From contig KL647289.1 in NCBI GenBank assembly GCA_000727475.1, forward strand, positions 3,848,019-3,912,018: a stretch of 64,000 nucleotides of DNA. The letters run 5' to 3'. Shown piece by piece: positions 48,995 through 62,566 of the stretch. Source of the DNA: Sarcocystis neurona (taxonomy: Eukaryota > Apicomplexa > Conoidasida > Eucoccidiorida > Sarcocystidae). Numbering within the stretch: position 1 is the first letter of the stretch; each line of letters starts with the position of its first letter. The position numbers and the translations under genes were made by a program. The notes under the pieces are model-generated. The model made no database searches. It was not told where the DNA came from and saw only the letters and a program-made list of their open reading frames with translations.

Positions 48995-51900
48995 CCGAAG
49001 ACTGGCATGCATGAGAACTCCGATCCGTACGTCCATTTGTTTTATTTCCTCCTGCACAATGCGCGGACCATTGTTATGAAGTCACAACTCTAGGCATATG
49101 CCACACAAATGATGAGTGTCATAATGACAAACACCTTCCCAGGGCTCCATTTGCCCTGTTTAATACATGCTGGAATGTAGAAACACTTAGGCTTGAATAT
49201 ATACATATACATATATATATATATACGCTTCAATGTGTACACACAAACATGACATGGGATCTCCCGACTGTGCAGTAGACGCACGTTCCCCGTTACAAAG
49301 ATTCGTGTGTCTTTATTATACGTCCAGATATAGATTCGTCTATCTTATTGGATGCAGACGCATGCGGACGCACACATGTGTCTACTTTGTAAGTTGATGT
49401 GTATGCGTATTCTGAAGCACACGTATATCCAAAAATCTGCGTGTGGTGAGTTTACACATTCGTCAGCTGCTGTGTCGATATATATGAGTTCTACACCTGT
49501 GTTGCATATAACAACGCACGTATCTGTATGCATCTATACTTCACTTTGCCTAGATGTGCTTGATTATATCAATAAGCATACACGTACATGCTTGTACAGT
49601 TGAATGGCCTTCCGTATACGTAAATGTATGTACCTGTGTATCCGTGAGGAGCACTAGTGTTTGTGTACGATTGCACATATGCGTGTACATTTATATATAT
49701 ATATAGTCGAGTATGTTCTTGCGTATATATGTCTATGCGATTCCACCTCAACAGCTAGTAAATAGGCCTATATTTTATGTTTGCTTTGTGCACACACATG
49801 TTCGCGTTCATCTACAGTGTTCTATCGCACGTGTGCGTAAGTGCGTGCACTCCTACAGGCTCGCACAAAATACGCGTATTTTGCCACGTTGCGGACAAAC
49901 CTGTCCGTACGGACTGGTAGTCTTCCCATCCACCTGTTTGTATGCAAACGCAGTGGTGTGGATAGGTCTGCTAAGCGAAACACGTTGCTGCGTGTAAATG
50001 TTTTCTTGGTCTCGTGGGTGCTTGGATGGATAGGCGGGCATGGCAAGGGTTTCAGATTCTGCTTCCTGAGAACTCCATTTTGTTTCTTGCTACCATTGTG
50101 CGTGTACAGAACGTTTTTCTACGTGTGGGTGCACCGACACGAGAGGACACAAGCGTGCCTCCTTTGACAGATACTTTCCAGGCCCAAAAAAGGAAATACG
50201 CATTCCGGTGGCTACACAGGTGTCGAGATATAGACATATGTACGTAAGTATATCCTCGTGCGTTCTTTAAATACCTTCAGTGTCTTTAGAGTGGAGGTGA
50301 GGTCTTCCAACGGTTGCGTGTCTGTAACTTTGCTGTACTTCTGCTCTAGCAGTTTGACATTCTGCTGCAGCTGTTGCTGCGTGGATGCCAAGGTAGCTGC
50401 TAGGCTCTTCTTCTTCTCCACGAGATCATTATAAAGCGTTTTTTGACTCTCCAGAGCAGTACGCAAGCTGGCGTGCTCTGCTACCTGTGCAACGAGGCAC
50501 GAAGAAAGAATGAGCCATGTGCAAAAAATCTTGGAGATGATAGAGCTTTGCACACGCAAGTACAAGTACAGGTATATGTGTTCGCACATACGTATATAAA
50601 CACACGTTTACAGAGATGAATCTACATACGCACCCGTATAAAGATTTGTGTGCACGCGTATCTGAACTCATGTACAGTGATGTACCCCAGATACGCTGTG
50701 ATGTTACACAGCTGAAGGACTCTTTACGTGAGCTCTTCTTAAGACTGGCTGGCGAGTAAAATCTTCCCCTCACGACTCGGCTAACTCAATTTTTCTGCTG
50801 GACTGTTAAAGTGTAGACGCGTTCATTTAGTCCTCTTCAACCATGTGTGCACCTCGGTACGTTTCGTTTGGCACACGCAGGCATTTGTGTACACGGGTGT
50901 GCAGATGCATGTGCCTGCAGGTTCCAGTGCAACTTCATGTGGGGGACAGAAATTATTTTGAAATGGGAAAACTGCAGGAACACTGCCGTAGCGAAGTCTG
51001 TTGACAAAGAAGGGACAAACTACTAGATGTGGCCGATCGCGTAGGCCATTTTTACAGGGCATGTGGTCAGAGTCACAATCTAGATATGGGAGAACGTGTA
51101 TTACAGTTAAGCTGTGAGGCGTTGGGTCGGCGTATGAAGATCCTGCACAACTTTTCTGGCAGCATCTTTGCTTATCTTTATAACAGCACCGAGATATATG
51201 CGTGTATCTGCGGGGCGTAAAAGCTTATAAATGTGTACACGGTTTGCAACTGAATCGAACTCCGCATATATACACGTGGGCATGATGATTTCACATAGGT
51301 CAACACTTTGCGACCGACTAGAGCCTGGTGTATTGAAACAGTTTCAACTATGTGGAGCCATATACCTTCTCATGAAACTGATGTTGTAACCACTTTTCCT
51401 TCTCGTCTACTCTTGTCAGCACAGCTTGTATCTCCTGCTGTTGCTTTTGCAGAGCCTCGCCGACGGGGACTAGGTATTCATCGAAGAGTTCCTTATATTT
51501 GCGCGTTTCCTCGAGATGCACTCGCCAAGTTCGTTCTTCGCCAGAGCACGCTCCCTCCGCGTTCAAACGGTGCTTCTCAATGCTCTGCGAGTGCAATTGA
51601 GAAAGTCGCTGTCAGATGGAGAGGGACCTGGGGAAGAATATTTTTCTCAACAAGATGTCTTATTGAGCACGATCAGGTAAGTAAACTGAAAAGCCGAAAT
51701 CCTGTTACCTCCCAAAGAGTTAGAGGTCATAGTAAGAAGGCCCTTGAAGGCATATCTCTCGTGAGACTGAAAGATTTCAAGAGAGTCATGAAAGGCCTAC
51801 TGATAATCGCCTGCATTTCTAAGAAGTGTTACATCAGGAGCTCTGATGAAAGAGTGGACGCAGGACGCAGGAGAGCTTGTATTTACTTCTTTGTTGTGCC

Positions 51901-54900
51901 CTCTTCTGCCTTGCAAATTGCGCGCAAAAGAAAAACAAGACGACAGCAAAGAAGAGTAGTCATGGGTCCGTGCAAAAAAAGAAACAGCTCGTCTTCTTCA
52001 CGGCCCCACGACTGTTCTTCACCCCGTAATTGTTCACGGCGTTTTAACGCTTATGTGGAGACAAGTGCAGGAAGACGCAACAGCTAATTTTAGTCTCTGC
52101 CGGTTGCAAAACAGTGAACTAAAATGTAGTTGCGAGTGAGGCAGTACCATTCTCCTTTCCATACTTCCACCTTCGAACGTGCATTCACGCTTTCGATCGT
52201 GGGAACTGATTGGAACCCCGCGGATTGTCTGAATGTATATCTTCGCCGGACCTAGTGATTCACTAACGTGCGTCTGGGTGTACGTGTGTGCGCGTGGATG
52301 CACGGATACACATGCAGAAGGATGGAAATTCAGACTCACACGTGTATATACACGTGTAAACGTACTGATAAAGACATGAATATATGTATTTATAGAACTC
52401 TTTGTATATATATATATACATCCATATATGGTCAAGCGAATTGCTTCAAATTGCAAGCCTGTAGCACTTCTTTAGCTCACAATATCTGTATGCCTTGAAG
52501 ACGCAGAAGACGAAAAGTGTCAAACTACCCACCGGCACATACTGGGCGGTGACACTGGATAGACTCGTACGCCTACTCGAAGTGCGATGGACCACGGATA
52601 TAACAGGGGAAACACGAGTATGAAACGCCGTGCACAAACAGGAAAGGCTGCGCATACGGAGAAGTAGGTGCATTGATCTGTTTAGAGATGATATCAGAGA
52701 ATGGGGCACATTAAAATTCTTGTTTACGGACGTGTATACAAGTACAGAATAGTGCACGTTTGTACATGTCTGTATGTACGTATAGGAGCAGGGCATCGCG
52801 CATACACCCACAAACACACGTCCACACGCGAACGGACGAACACAGACTACACGAGGATCAGTATTTAATGTCTATCGACTGAAGAAGTGTCTACACTCCG
52901 CACGTGTGCACACGGAGCTCTAAAAGGAAAAAAACGGAAAAGTTTTGGCAGGAGGCAACTTTGAGACTGTTAACAATTACGTAGTACTGTGTGCAAACGA
53001 AAAATCTTTTCAACACTTTTACCCATAACCTAGGTCAGTATACGTTTATGCAACTCTTCTTTTACCTGTGCCGTGTCTTCTGCGCTCCTGATTTGTATCT
53101 GATCATCTACTTCATGTGAGATAGGAGCGGATAAAGGCACACCAGCCCCTCTGCTCTGAACATGTTTCCAAGATCAAACACCACAATCAATAGCATGCTA
53201 TGTGTAGGAAGATGGCGCCAGTGTCTAAAATAGAGGTGTTTCACCTCTATACCAGGAGTTTCAGGACCAAAGACTGTGCTGCGAAAATGTAGGACAAGAG
53301 TCGCGGCGTGTAGGTCTGCAGACTTGAACATCCGAAGGTACACATCCCCAGTGATTCACGTAAAAGGCAGTACACTACAATATAACTGCAATAAGCGTCT
53401 CCTGCAGGAGGACGCTTGTCTACACACATATGTGTATAATGTGCGTAGGCGGATGCATCTGCGAAGCACGCCTCTGATACCCGCGTGGTTTTGACCTTGA
53501 TGTTGAAACATACAATGTTATTCACGCTCGTACCTGACAGGAACATGTTTGGGCACAGCCTAGTAGCCAGAAAAAGCGTGGGTGTGCATACGTATCTGTG
53601 TTATGCCTTAACGTATGTTAGTACGAGTGTACGAATGGACGTTCGTACGTACTTGTTCGCACGGCTAATCTATGTACATACATATATATATATCTATATA
53701 TATATATTTTTGTGTATGGTGTGTGTATGTGCCAGTACGTGTGTATATCTAAATGAATGAGCGTGTAGACACGTGTTTGGGTGTGTGTGTCCCTATTTAC
53801 GGACGGCTTAGTCTTCGTATGCATTTGTATATGCACGTATATGTGTGAGTGCATTGAACCGACAGCTTCCATTTGAAGGCTGTCTTCGTCAACTTCCTGA
53901 GGGGATCCCTCGTACTGCTCTGCAAAGTCTTCTACGGCTCCAGGTTCTTCTGGTGCCTCCGGCATAAGTTCCTCAAACGCGGCAGGATCAACGGAGATAC
54001 CTCTAGCCTCCGCCACCTGCATGCAAACAGATATTCTTTGACTCCGGGAACACGTAGACTTGTGTCCGTCCGTCGCAGGCGACGTTGATGGCATACGTGT
54101 GTCGAGCCCAAACAAATACTCGTGAGACCCCCATACATGAAGACGTTCTCCCGGCTTGACCAGAATTATCCATAATTATACTCGCAGAGCGTACCACATA
54201 GCCGCGGCAGATTTGTTCTACACGCGCGACTGCGAATTTGCTCATTCGTTCAAAGCTTTGTCTCTGCACATACTGGCGGATAAGCACGTACAGCCTTGCG
54301 TACGCACTGATACACGAACTGATCCCAGCGACCACTACTAATGTCGTTCGTCTATATAAACAGATGCAAGTACACTTGTACGTTCAGCATCCAGCGGATA
54401 CAGAGATAGCTGTAGCTTTTGAAGAATCTACTTATTTCATCTCGTCTACATGTTTTGACGTATAAAAGTATAGAGATCTGCATACGCGAAGGACTTCAGA
54501 TCGTGCATGAACACAATTTTGCGTCACAGAGGCACGTGCAGATACCTACACGTCAACGCTGTATAAAACTACACTAAAAGTACACCATGTCTTCATTCGC
54601 GCTCATCCGGGTCTCGCTGTACCCGCCGACACACACATTCTCCTGGTGGGCTCCATATGTACTCATATCGTTTTGTCGTTTACCCTGCAGTCGGAATAAT
54701 ATATGGATCCTCTTTGTGATTATAAACGAACATGCACTAGAGTATGATTCAGTACAAGCTTCAACATTATGACAATAGTGAGGTATATAAATACTGGGCC
54801 ATGCAGTGACAGACGCCGAAAAATGTGAGTTGCCGACAAACCTAAGCGCTTAGACACTGGGCTTACGTTGAGACACTCACCCACGAACACTACTACCAGT

Positions 54901-57900
54901 GACGGGCAACGCCATCAGCATACCCCTTGTGCTGGTCTAGTAACCGCGTCTACTTCCCAGCAAAGCATGCAACTATCTTCAGAAGACGGTACGATTACGC
55001 TTCTCTTGTATACCCTTATTTTAAGTGTTATACACGGGTTAATGAGCATTTGTCGAAATACAAGTTTATGCCCATTTCCGACTACATCTGTGTATAACAA
55101 CAGATATGTGTGTCTACGCGTATGTGCGCAGACGTATATATGTGTGTGCACGCCGAGTACGTGGGTCTTCGTCTCACCTCGCTGAGCAACAGGTAAAGGA
55201 CTTTACAGGGGATTTCGCCATATCCCTGGTAGCACAGCCAAATCAAGACGTGGAAATAGACAGTTACGAAGATTCTAGATCCGTCTTCCGCTCCGCTATC
55301 GCTCTTCCTGTGCAGTAGAGACGAAGTCGCTACGCAAAAGTTGAACTACTTGCTGAAGGATACGAAGAGGAAAAGAAGCGCTTCTACGGACGCGTATGTG
55401 TATGCCTGTACACGTACGTGTGTACTACGTATAATGCACGGACAGAAGAGAAAGACGCGAGGAGAGAGCCTGAGTTTCAGTGGATCAACAGACAAATGTG
55501 TACGTATATATACATATATAGATATATTAAACAAAGTTGATTTCCGTCACGTATTCACCGGCGTCTCAACCTCCGAACGCTGAATTTTGGGTTGATCAAT
55601 GCAGGCCTGACAACTGTGACTTCCGTAGCGTGATCGCCGGCGTTTCAGCCTCAGAATGCTGAATTTTGTGTATGACAAAGCACAGACCATATTACCGGTG
55701 ATGAGGATACACGTAACTACACTGTTCCATTACCGTACGTACACAGGCCTGTTGCCTTAAACGGTATACAGGACAAATCTGTCAGTTTTGGACCGGTGGT
55801 CTCATAGATACTTCGAAGCAGCTGCCCTTGCCATCGACCCCTAAATACTCATCTATAAATCATTCCTAACTACAACCATCGTCAGAGCCGGCCTCAAGTG
55901 CATAGACTTCACCGGTTTTGAGTTTCCTCTACGGGTGACTATTCTAGTTGCTTTACGCCCATAAATCACAGTAGTACTCATTCTGTGTACGTTCACGGCT
56001 ACACAGGAGTGTACTGAAGCGACTGGTCGGCCGGTCGACCAAGCTTCCTCTGCAGCAGTATGGTATTAACTGGACTCCTCCTAAGTGTAGCGTAGCAGAA
56101 AGCAATACACAGTTTGCCTTCGTTTCCTTGTTCAATTTGTTCCTTCACCCGTGTGTCCTTCCATGCAAATGTGCTCGTTAACCTCTTGTAGGTCGGATTC
56201 GTGGATTTGACTCAGTTCACCGACGCCAAGCCCTTCACAGAATTGCCCTACACGCATTTACACGTAAAAAGGGACGAGTTTGTACTGTAGTGCAAATGTG
56301 ACAAGGGGTGTGCAATATAATTGCACAGGACACAAGGGGCCAAATCTTCCGTGTAAATATGCTACACACATGGAGACCGGGAAAGACAAAAAAGGACTAG
56401 TAAAGAATGTTATACAGCGTGTACAGTATAGCTTGCACACTATACACACAGGCACGCCGCAGGGTGATGCACCAGCTACAAGCGCAGACAGGTTCGAATC
56501 CGTGTGAACACGTAAGATATGTAGCAAGGCCTTCCCTTGACGCTGTCAACGTCACATCATAGACAGGCGTGGTTTTAGGAAACAAGATATCCGGCTCTGT
56601 ACGGTACAAACATGCGAAGCGGAGAAAACTGCTTACGCTCGTTACTGCTGTAAAGCGTAATTGTACCCCCTACAGTCGTTTTCATGTGACGCTGGCCATA
56701 ACATTTATTGCGCTGCCCGCTTTTTACTTGAGACGGCACGGTACACTCCTAGGGGAGAAAAGTGTACAGCAAAGTAGAATTCTTTAATATACAAAGCACC
56801 AACAGGACAGCCTGCGACTAAGCGTGAAATTATGGATGTACTACAAGATACAGCACACCCACAGTCAGTCAACAGGTACCACGAAGATATCCATGTGCTT
56901 GCGCTTGGTAACACATGCGTACAAAGTGAACCAGAGCGTCTCGCTTCACAATTATGTGTCGTTATCCAGTTGCATACACAGCTGACAAGTGCAGTTTTCC
57001 AGGTGTGTTCGTGAGATAGAAACACTGTCTTTGCGTGGCCTGCTCGTGTGAATGGTAGCGTTCAGATTTACCGCTAGCCCGAATAAAAGTGAATGAGTGT
57101 TGTCCATCTCGGCGCCATGCTGTACACCTAGGCAGCATTGCATTCGAGCAAAGCATTAATAAAGGCATACATACATAAGTATGTACTGGCAAGCGCTTCG
57201 ACGTGAAATTCGTATAGACATATTGACGAAATCTGAGAAAGTGTGTGACTTTAGAAATACACCTTTTCAAACTCCTAGTGTACTCTCAGAGCTACGCGGA
57301 CGGACTGACTGCGCGAAATGTGGCCTGCTTGTTTCTTTCGTCCGAAATGTGGGATACCGGCAGACTCATCCATTCGCGGCTGATACCGGCAGACTCACCC
57401 ATTCGTGGCTGCTAAGAACCCATCATTCTCTGAAGAAATAAAGGCGGTGCGCTTTTCTCTTTTACGTTGGGTCAGAAGGTGCAGCACCACGCCACAAAGC
57501 TGCACTTTTCTCTGCCGCCGTCTCTCTTTCTCTCCTTAGGGCTGTCGCATATTACAGCTTTACGAAAGTGGAAGTACGAAGACGTGGCTACTCGTTGTAT
57601 GCGGTCGCAAAAATATGTACATACACATATGTTCTCATATGTTCATAACACGCGTGTGCGGCAGGATGACGTTTGGTGACGAAGGAAGACCGGAGGACTT
57701 ACGTCGTTCACCAGCAGATTCGTCATTGTCATATGACATTTCTGAAAGAGCATGTGGGTCTTCACTGGGATAATTGATCACGACCGGAAAAAAGATGCAC
57801 ATTGAAAAGAGACAATAGGAAGTGTACTGAGTGTATATCACGACGTCGTCAATAGCATCCCTAAGGGTCGACATAGCAGGCCCGCTGTGAGATCTCAGAT

Positions 57901-58640
57901 TCCCCGTGCGCAAGAATCCATCACCTGCGTGCCTCTGTAGAGCAAGAACCGTACAGGCCCGCTGACACACGGTACCTTCTCCAGAGACAAAAATGCACAC
58001 ACACGCGTACACTCGTAAACGTACACGGCCACGCCAACATGTCTCACCAGCTTCGAGACTACGGCAGCTTCGGACATTCGAAGAGACCACCTGTATACGC
58101 GGGCAGGCAAGAGTAAGTCTGCACCTTTGATATGTGCACCGGCGTGAATGCTTGCGCCCGTGGCTTTCCTGTTACAGTCATGTCGGAAAGATCCCACGTC
58201 TGGGTACAACTGTGCGGGTGTACATCGTTGCTTTGTCACTCTCTCGTGAAGCTGACGGCTCGAAACAAGGAGACACGTGCAAAGACACACGCGAGTACAC
58301 GCTTAACATTCGAATGAACCTGCTGGTTGCACGCTCACGACTGTACAAAGGTCTCTGCTTGGACTGCAGCGGGTGGCGCTATTATCACGTTTGCCTGCTG
58401 TTGAGCTCGCCTAGAAACGTGTACTACCATCTGAAGATTCGGAGGGCTGCAAAAGTCTTCTTCTCATGGTGCGTACCTAGCGTTTCGTTGAGTTTTTCCG
58501 GGGATCTATTTGACTCCCGGTATTTCCCCAAGCACTGTAGAGAATAAGCGACACATGCCTCGAATAAATGTAGCTGAATCGAAGGGTCCTCTCCAGGGTA
58601 ACAGAAGCTGTACGGCGTCACGTGCTCCAGAGCCTTGTAC
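48995..58640 (-). CDS. IFT57: IFT57, intraflagellar transport complex B subunit
   Basis: IFT57 is a coiled-coil IFT-B subunit needed to build flagella. Exons, in coding order on the minus strand: 58640(uncertain)-58477, 57764-57703, 55225-55178, 54016-53860, 53109-53066, 52011-51986 (tentative), 51584-51366 (5' edge may be 51582 or 51608), 50484-50275 and 49051-48995. Apart from the tentative exon, phases agree. Matches: EDPSIQLHLFEACVAYSLQC to the N-terminal CH-like domain; GYGEIPCKVLYLLLSE to the conserved GYGE segment; an acidic stretch (ELMPEAPEEPGAVEDFAEQY); EERTWRVHLEETRKY; DEKEKWLQHQFHEK joined to VAEHASLRTALESQ; VTDTQPLEDLTSTLKTLK; and EEIKQMDVRIGVLMH. The first about 40 residues and the C-terminal tail are not located. 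Expected expression in the flagellated microgametes is inference from the family. Confidence 0.85.
51986..52011 (-). other. Tentative 26-base exon of IFT57
   Basis: On the minus strand this reads SWGREEDEL. Inserted between the exon ending EDTAQ and the exon beginning IEKHR, it supplies the Trp-x-x-Glu-x-Glu pattern and the spacing expected before the EERTWRVH segment. The acceptor has a poor pyrimidine tract and the donor is GTTTCT, so the splice signals are weak. Confidence 0.3.
55539..55673. repeat. Two-copy repeat, 79-base period, in an IFT57 intron
   Basis: Copies at about 55539-55594 and 55618-55673 share the TTCCGT...CCGGCGT...GCTGAATTTTG backbone with roughly a dozen differences. No terminal repeat or coding content is seen. 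Confidence 0.7.
57353..57410. repeat. 29-bp direct tandem duplication
   Basis: Two adjacent copies (57353-57381 and 57382-57410) of a unit beginning GATACCGGCAGACTCA differ at two positions. They lie within an IFT57 intron. Confidence 0.9.
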
Positions 58641-59953
58641 CTTGCAGAACATGCATACGTATACAGATAAGGACGGTCTATGGGCGAACCTAAGGAAAGT
58701 GCAAGCAGTCCAGGCCCCCCTCTGTTCGGCAGCACTCGTAGCGTTAAGTAGTAAGCCGCAACGCGAACGCTGATATCCGCTGCCCTTATTTTGTGTTCCT
58801 CTGTGGCGACACAGTTAGCATGTGGTAGCAGGACGCAAGAATGATGTAATCTTGTGTAGACAGCACGATAACCCCAATGCCCGATTTCTGACACCGTGTG
58901 CCTGAACTTGGAAGAGGCAGAGCTTCTTCAACGATGGGTGTGGAAAGTGAGCGGTTCGTTCGGAACGACATGCACTCGCCTGTGTAGCGCACTTCGTAGG
59001 AGCCGGACTACTTAGTAGGCGAGCTCTGTGCGTATCATGCAGCAGCTGAGTGCCGGTGTCAATGGTTTCAGGCACTCAAGAAGGACACACACCTGGTCTA
59101 CGTTCAGTTTCTCCTCTGCCACTGGTGGGTAGCAACTGGTTAGATTTGTCTAAGGCAATTCCTGCGTAACTACAGTGTTCAAAATCTCCGCGGTTAGACG
59201 TACTCTGATGCTCCAGTGCCGCAGCGTTTTTCGTGGGTTAGCAAGAGAGTCGAAAGCGTATAGATGCATTCGTTTAATCCCAAGCAATCGAGTGCTAACT
59301 CAGGAAAAGGAGGCCTCTCTTCTTGCCTTGTCCTTTTTGAGACCACATCGCCATCTGAAGTGAACAAGCAAGACTGAGACATGATGCTTCTCCAGTAGTT
59401 ACTGTCGTCGAGGAGATTTATGTACGTCCGAGAGTGGGTCCGACCGTTCCGACACATGAAATTTCAGGGGACAAGGCTTTGCGGCGGTAGCACTCAAGCG
59501 CCGCAGCAGGTAGATGCCTAGAGGCAGATAAGACGGACCGCTGAGGCGAAACGCCGTCAGATGCCAACGCCTATTCATATGTATCCACATAGGGATATAG
59601 AAATCAAGCCTTCTTCGTTGACTCCGACTGTGCTCATTTGAATTATACGTGGACGACGCAGTTGGGCCGTAGTCACACTACGCGACGGGTTACGGTATGA
59701 TGTGTAATTTCGTTGCGGAGAGACAAAAAGTGTGCAATACACGCTTGTTGGATGGATCAGGAAGCCCGAAGAGAAGGATCTTATGGTGAAGTAGAACTGT
59801 AGAGCTGTCGCAGGTCAGAAGGAAAGGTTTGAGGTACTTGCCGCTGTGTGGAACAAAAACGTCTGTGTATCTAATGAAATAAAAATAGTCCACTTAGCAT
59901 CCGTACGAGAGGCGCAGCAACCCCCTCCTCTCTATCGTTGATGCTTCTACACG

Positions 59954-60038
59954 ATGGCTTTGTCGTACGATGACGTTCTCCAACAGACGTTATTACTTAC
60001 AACCCCAGTTCCTACGCCTCGGGCAGAAAATTGGAGAG
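59954..60038 (+). CDS. Possible first exon of an unidentified plus-strand gene
   Basis: An ATG opens 28 codons (MALSYDDVLQQTLLLTTPVP and onward) and ends at a good donor, TTGGAGAG/gtgaga, in phase 1. If real, this gene is head to head with IFT57 and the two could share a promoter. The next exon was not identified, and the protein is not recognised. Confidence 0.25.
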
Positions 60039-61330
60039 GTGAGATCAGATTTCAGAGCTATAGCTTCTCTAGAGTTCCTTTGTACGTAACTGAAAGGTGG
60101 GAAAAGGAAAAATGAAAGTTTGTCGTTCTGTGGACCGCTGCTTCACGGATAACGTCACGAATAGAAAGCAGTGGTCACTTTGCCCCCTGCATTGCTCGAG
60201 AAACCTGCTCTGCCGTCGTGCAGAGTCCAGAAGAGGAAGGCATAGGGGAACTCAGCCTCAGTGTCTGCTGATACGCGATTGACTTACACTGATGGAGGAT
60301 GCTGTGACACGGATGATCTTTTAACCTCAGTGATCCTGGAAATTCCTGCATGTGCATGCTGGGGTCACGCGTCACAGGAGAACTGCGCTGCCGCCTGTAG
60401 CAGCAGGAGGGGCTGTTTACCCGCCTGTGCAAAATCACGTGAGGGTCTTTCTGCTCGATTCTTTAGCAACTATTTGATGAAGTTAAATTCAGGGGAAAAT
60501 CTGCTGGGGAACTGAACTCGGGGAGCTGTATGCCTGTCTTTTCGTCCTTTGAAAGCCCATCTGCTTCCACTTGTAATCTATATTCGACATATCCGCAGCA
60601 TTCTTCGGACTTTTGCACGGGCAAGAAAAAAAGGTCAACATACGTGTTCCTTACTATTACTTGGTCCACGTCTTTCTCATGTCAGCCCTAATCAATCAAC
60701 GATGCTGCCTTTAGTGGTCTTCAAAGATGCTCCCACACACGGAATACTCAGGTCTAAGTTGCTCTCCTGTCACCGTCACTTTGTTGTTCGCCGATAAAAC
60801 AGTGCGTCAACTAGTGTCACTGGATTCTACTCAAGCGTAGTGACCTCCACGGGCGACGATAATTAATCCCTGTTGCGGCACATTGTTGACACTCTTCCAA
60901 GCCACTAGCAGCATATGAAGACGAAATTGCAAACTTCAGTAGAAATGTTGGAACAGTTCTCAACAGACGGGCCAACTCGAAAATCTCTTCCTAACTTCAC
61001 CGGCAGAGTATCGACGCAGTTAATGGCGACATGCCTCATATGGCGGTCTTCGAACTGAGCGACGGAGATAGACAAACACGATTACCGTGATTGATACGCA
61101 GCTGCAGAAGGAGACAGCCAGTTCACGGTGGAGGCTGCACATGCTTCTTGTTGTGAAACGAAATTCTCTGCAAACTTTCCCTCCACATCAGCTTTCTAAT
61201 CAACCTGTACAGCTATTAAGAAACACCTTAATACAGGAAGTTGACACACCGCTTCTGCATAACTGTGTTATTCCGTTGGATACTGCACTGCCACCCGGGA
61301 TTGTTTAGTTGTATGCCGTCTCTAATATCT

Positions 61331-61334
<4 letters not shown>

Positions 61335-61362
<28 letters not shown>
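61335..61362. repeat. (TA)n microsatellite
   Basis: About fourteen TA units close to the right end of the window. Confidence 0.95.
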
Positions 61363-61363
<1 letters not shown>

Positions 61364-62336
61364 CTTACGTTTCCGCGTGCCACACCAGTAAGCCACGTGG
61401 CAGCAACTTTTCCAGAGCTCACCGTAACATGAAGTTATACTGGCACCGCTGATCCGCGCGACATCATTGCAAGCTCCTGTCGAGAGATTCACAGTTTTAC
61501 AACTATTCTGAAGCGGAAAATATTTTCCTGCTAAGGCTTACTACCAACAAGTCATCACCGTGTGCTTGTGTCGCTGTCGCTGATTGAAATGTGTCACTCG
61601 TAGAATGAATACTGATCGTACTAGGACAGCCTCATCATGGGGGTCGAACACTGAACTACCAGTGAATATTTTGCGTGAAGCGTGTACTCTTCCACTACTA
61701 CACATACGTAAAATCCTTGTAGGGTTAATTGGCTCTTTCAGGATACACGGTACATATATCTGTATTTGTGTATATATATATATAGGGAACTTTGGCACTG
61801 TTAGATTCAGGTCTTTCAAGAGGGTGCTCTCATTGTCGAAAATGGCAACGATGTGGTACGTTCTCTCAGAAGGGTGTGCACATATCTATGGAGAAGCAAT
61901 GCGTTGCAGTCTTGCATACACACAAGATCACGTGGGTAAAGCATCGTAGCAACTCCTCCGTTTAACACGGATACAAGGAAAAGATTTCGTCCTCTGCGTA
62001 TCATTTCCTCCAAACGAATTGGGTACCTATTTCTTAGTTGTCTAACGACGCCCGCCCACCATGAATTATCTACTTATTTTACTACAGAGTCATGTAAATA
62101 TATATATATATATATAGTGTTGTTCCGTATCATCACGGAATACAGCCTTGGACGCATTTGTGCATCCACACGCATATTAATAGGCAAACGTCTGATTATG
62201 GTGACATTATCAATTAGAGCTTTGCACCCGAATACGTATCTACGAAGAGAGACACAACACAGTGCCATCGCGCTCCGCCTACTTTCACGCAGGTAGAGCT
62301 ACAGAGAGAAAGAGAAAAAGATTCAAATTATCACAT

Positions 62337-62566
62337 TCATTTGTTGACATTACCGCCGCCAGGAAACACTCTCGGTCGTGCACATGGATGCTTTCCTGAG
62401 AAGGAGGACTGCTGTGTTTTGCATTGCCAGTCTACAATGGGTAATACTATGTTTTCGCTTGTTGGATAAGCCATGACTGCTAGGAAATCCTTGTCAAGTT
62501 CTGCTACTATTGGTACGGTTCGCGGTTCGTCTCCAAGCAAACTATGGAAAATAAGATCTCACTGAG
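62337..62566 (-). CDS. Possible exon of an unidentified minus-strand gene
   Basis: A good acceptor (cttattttccatag) precedes an open frame reading GDEPRTVPIVAELDKDFLAV, then YPTSENIVLPIVDWQ. It either runs to a stop (GGGNVNK) or is spliced at GGCG/gtaatg. The composition looks like a genuine soluble protein. Upstream minus-strand sequence (62740-62670, NPAFLLPTAGGVVTIKRPS) could be a preceding exon, but a plus-strand frame at 62609-62989 is open over the same bases. Confidence 0.3.

Noticed and set aside
51308..52087. 259-codon plus-strand frame
   Set aside because: It is antisense to the IFT57 exon at 51366-51584, which has clear family similarity and correct phases.
55106..55318. Plus-strand frame ending SVFRSAIALPVQ
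   Set aside because: The minus strand here holds the 48-base IFT57 exon with the GYGE motif, joined in phase to both neighbours.
56192..56280. Plus-strand segment VGFVDLTQFTDAKPFTELPY after a good acceptor, and a minus-strand ATG frame over the same bases
   Set aside because: It lies inside an IFT57 intron, has no partner exons and no recognised family; neither strand can be preferred.
57703..57764. Acidic reading (SEDPHALSEMSYDNDESAGE) of this minus-strand exon
   Set aside because: That frame does not fit the phase of the flanking IFT57 exons; the frame KTHMLFQKCHMTMTNLLVND fits both sides and gives the expected spacing to GYGE.
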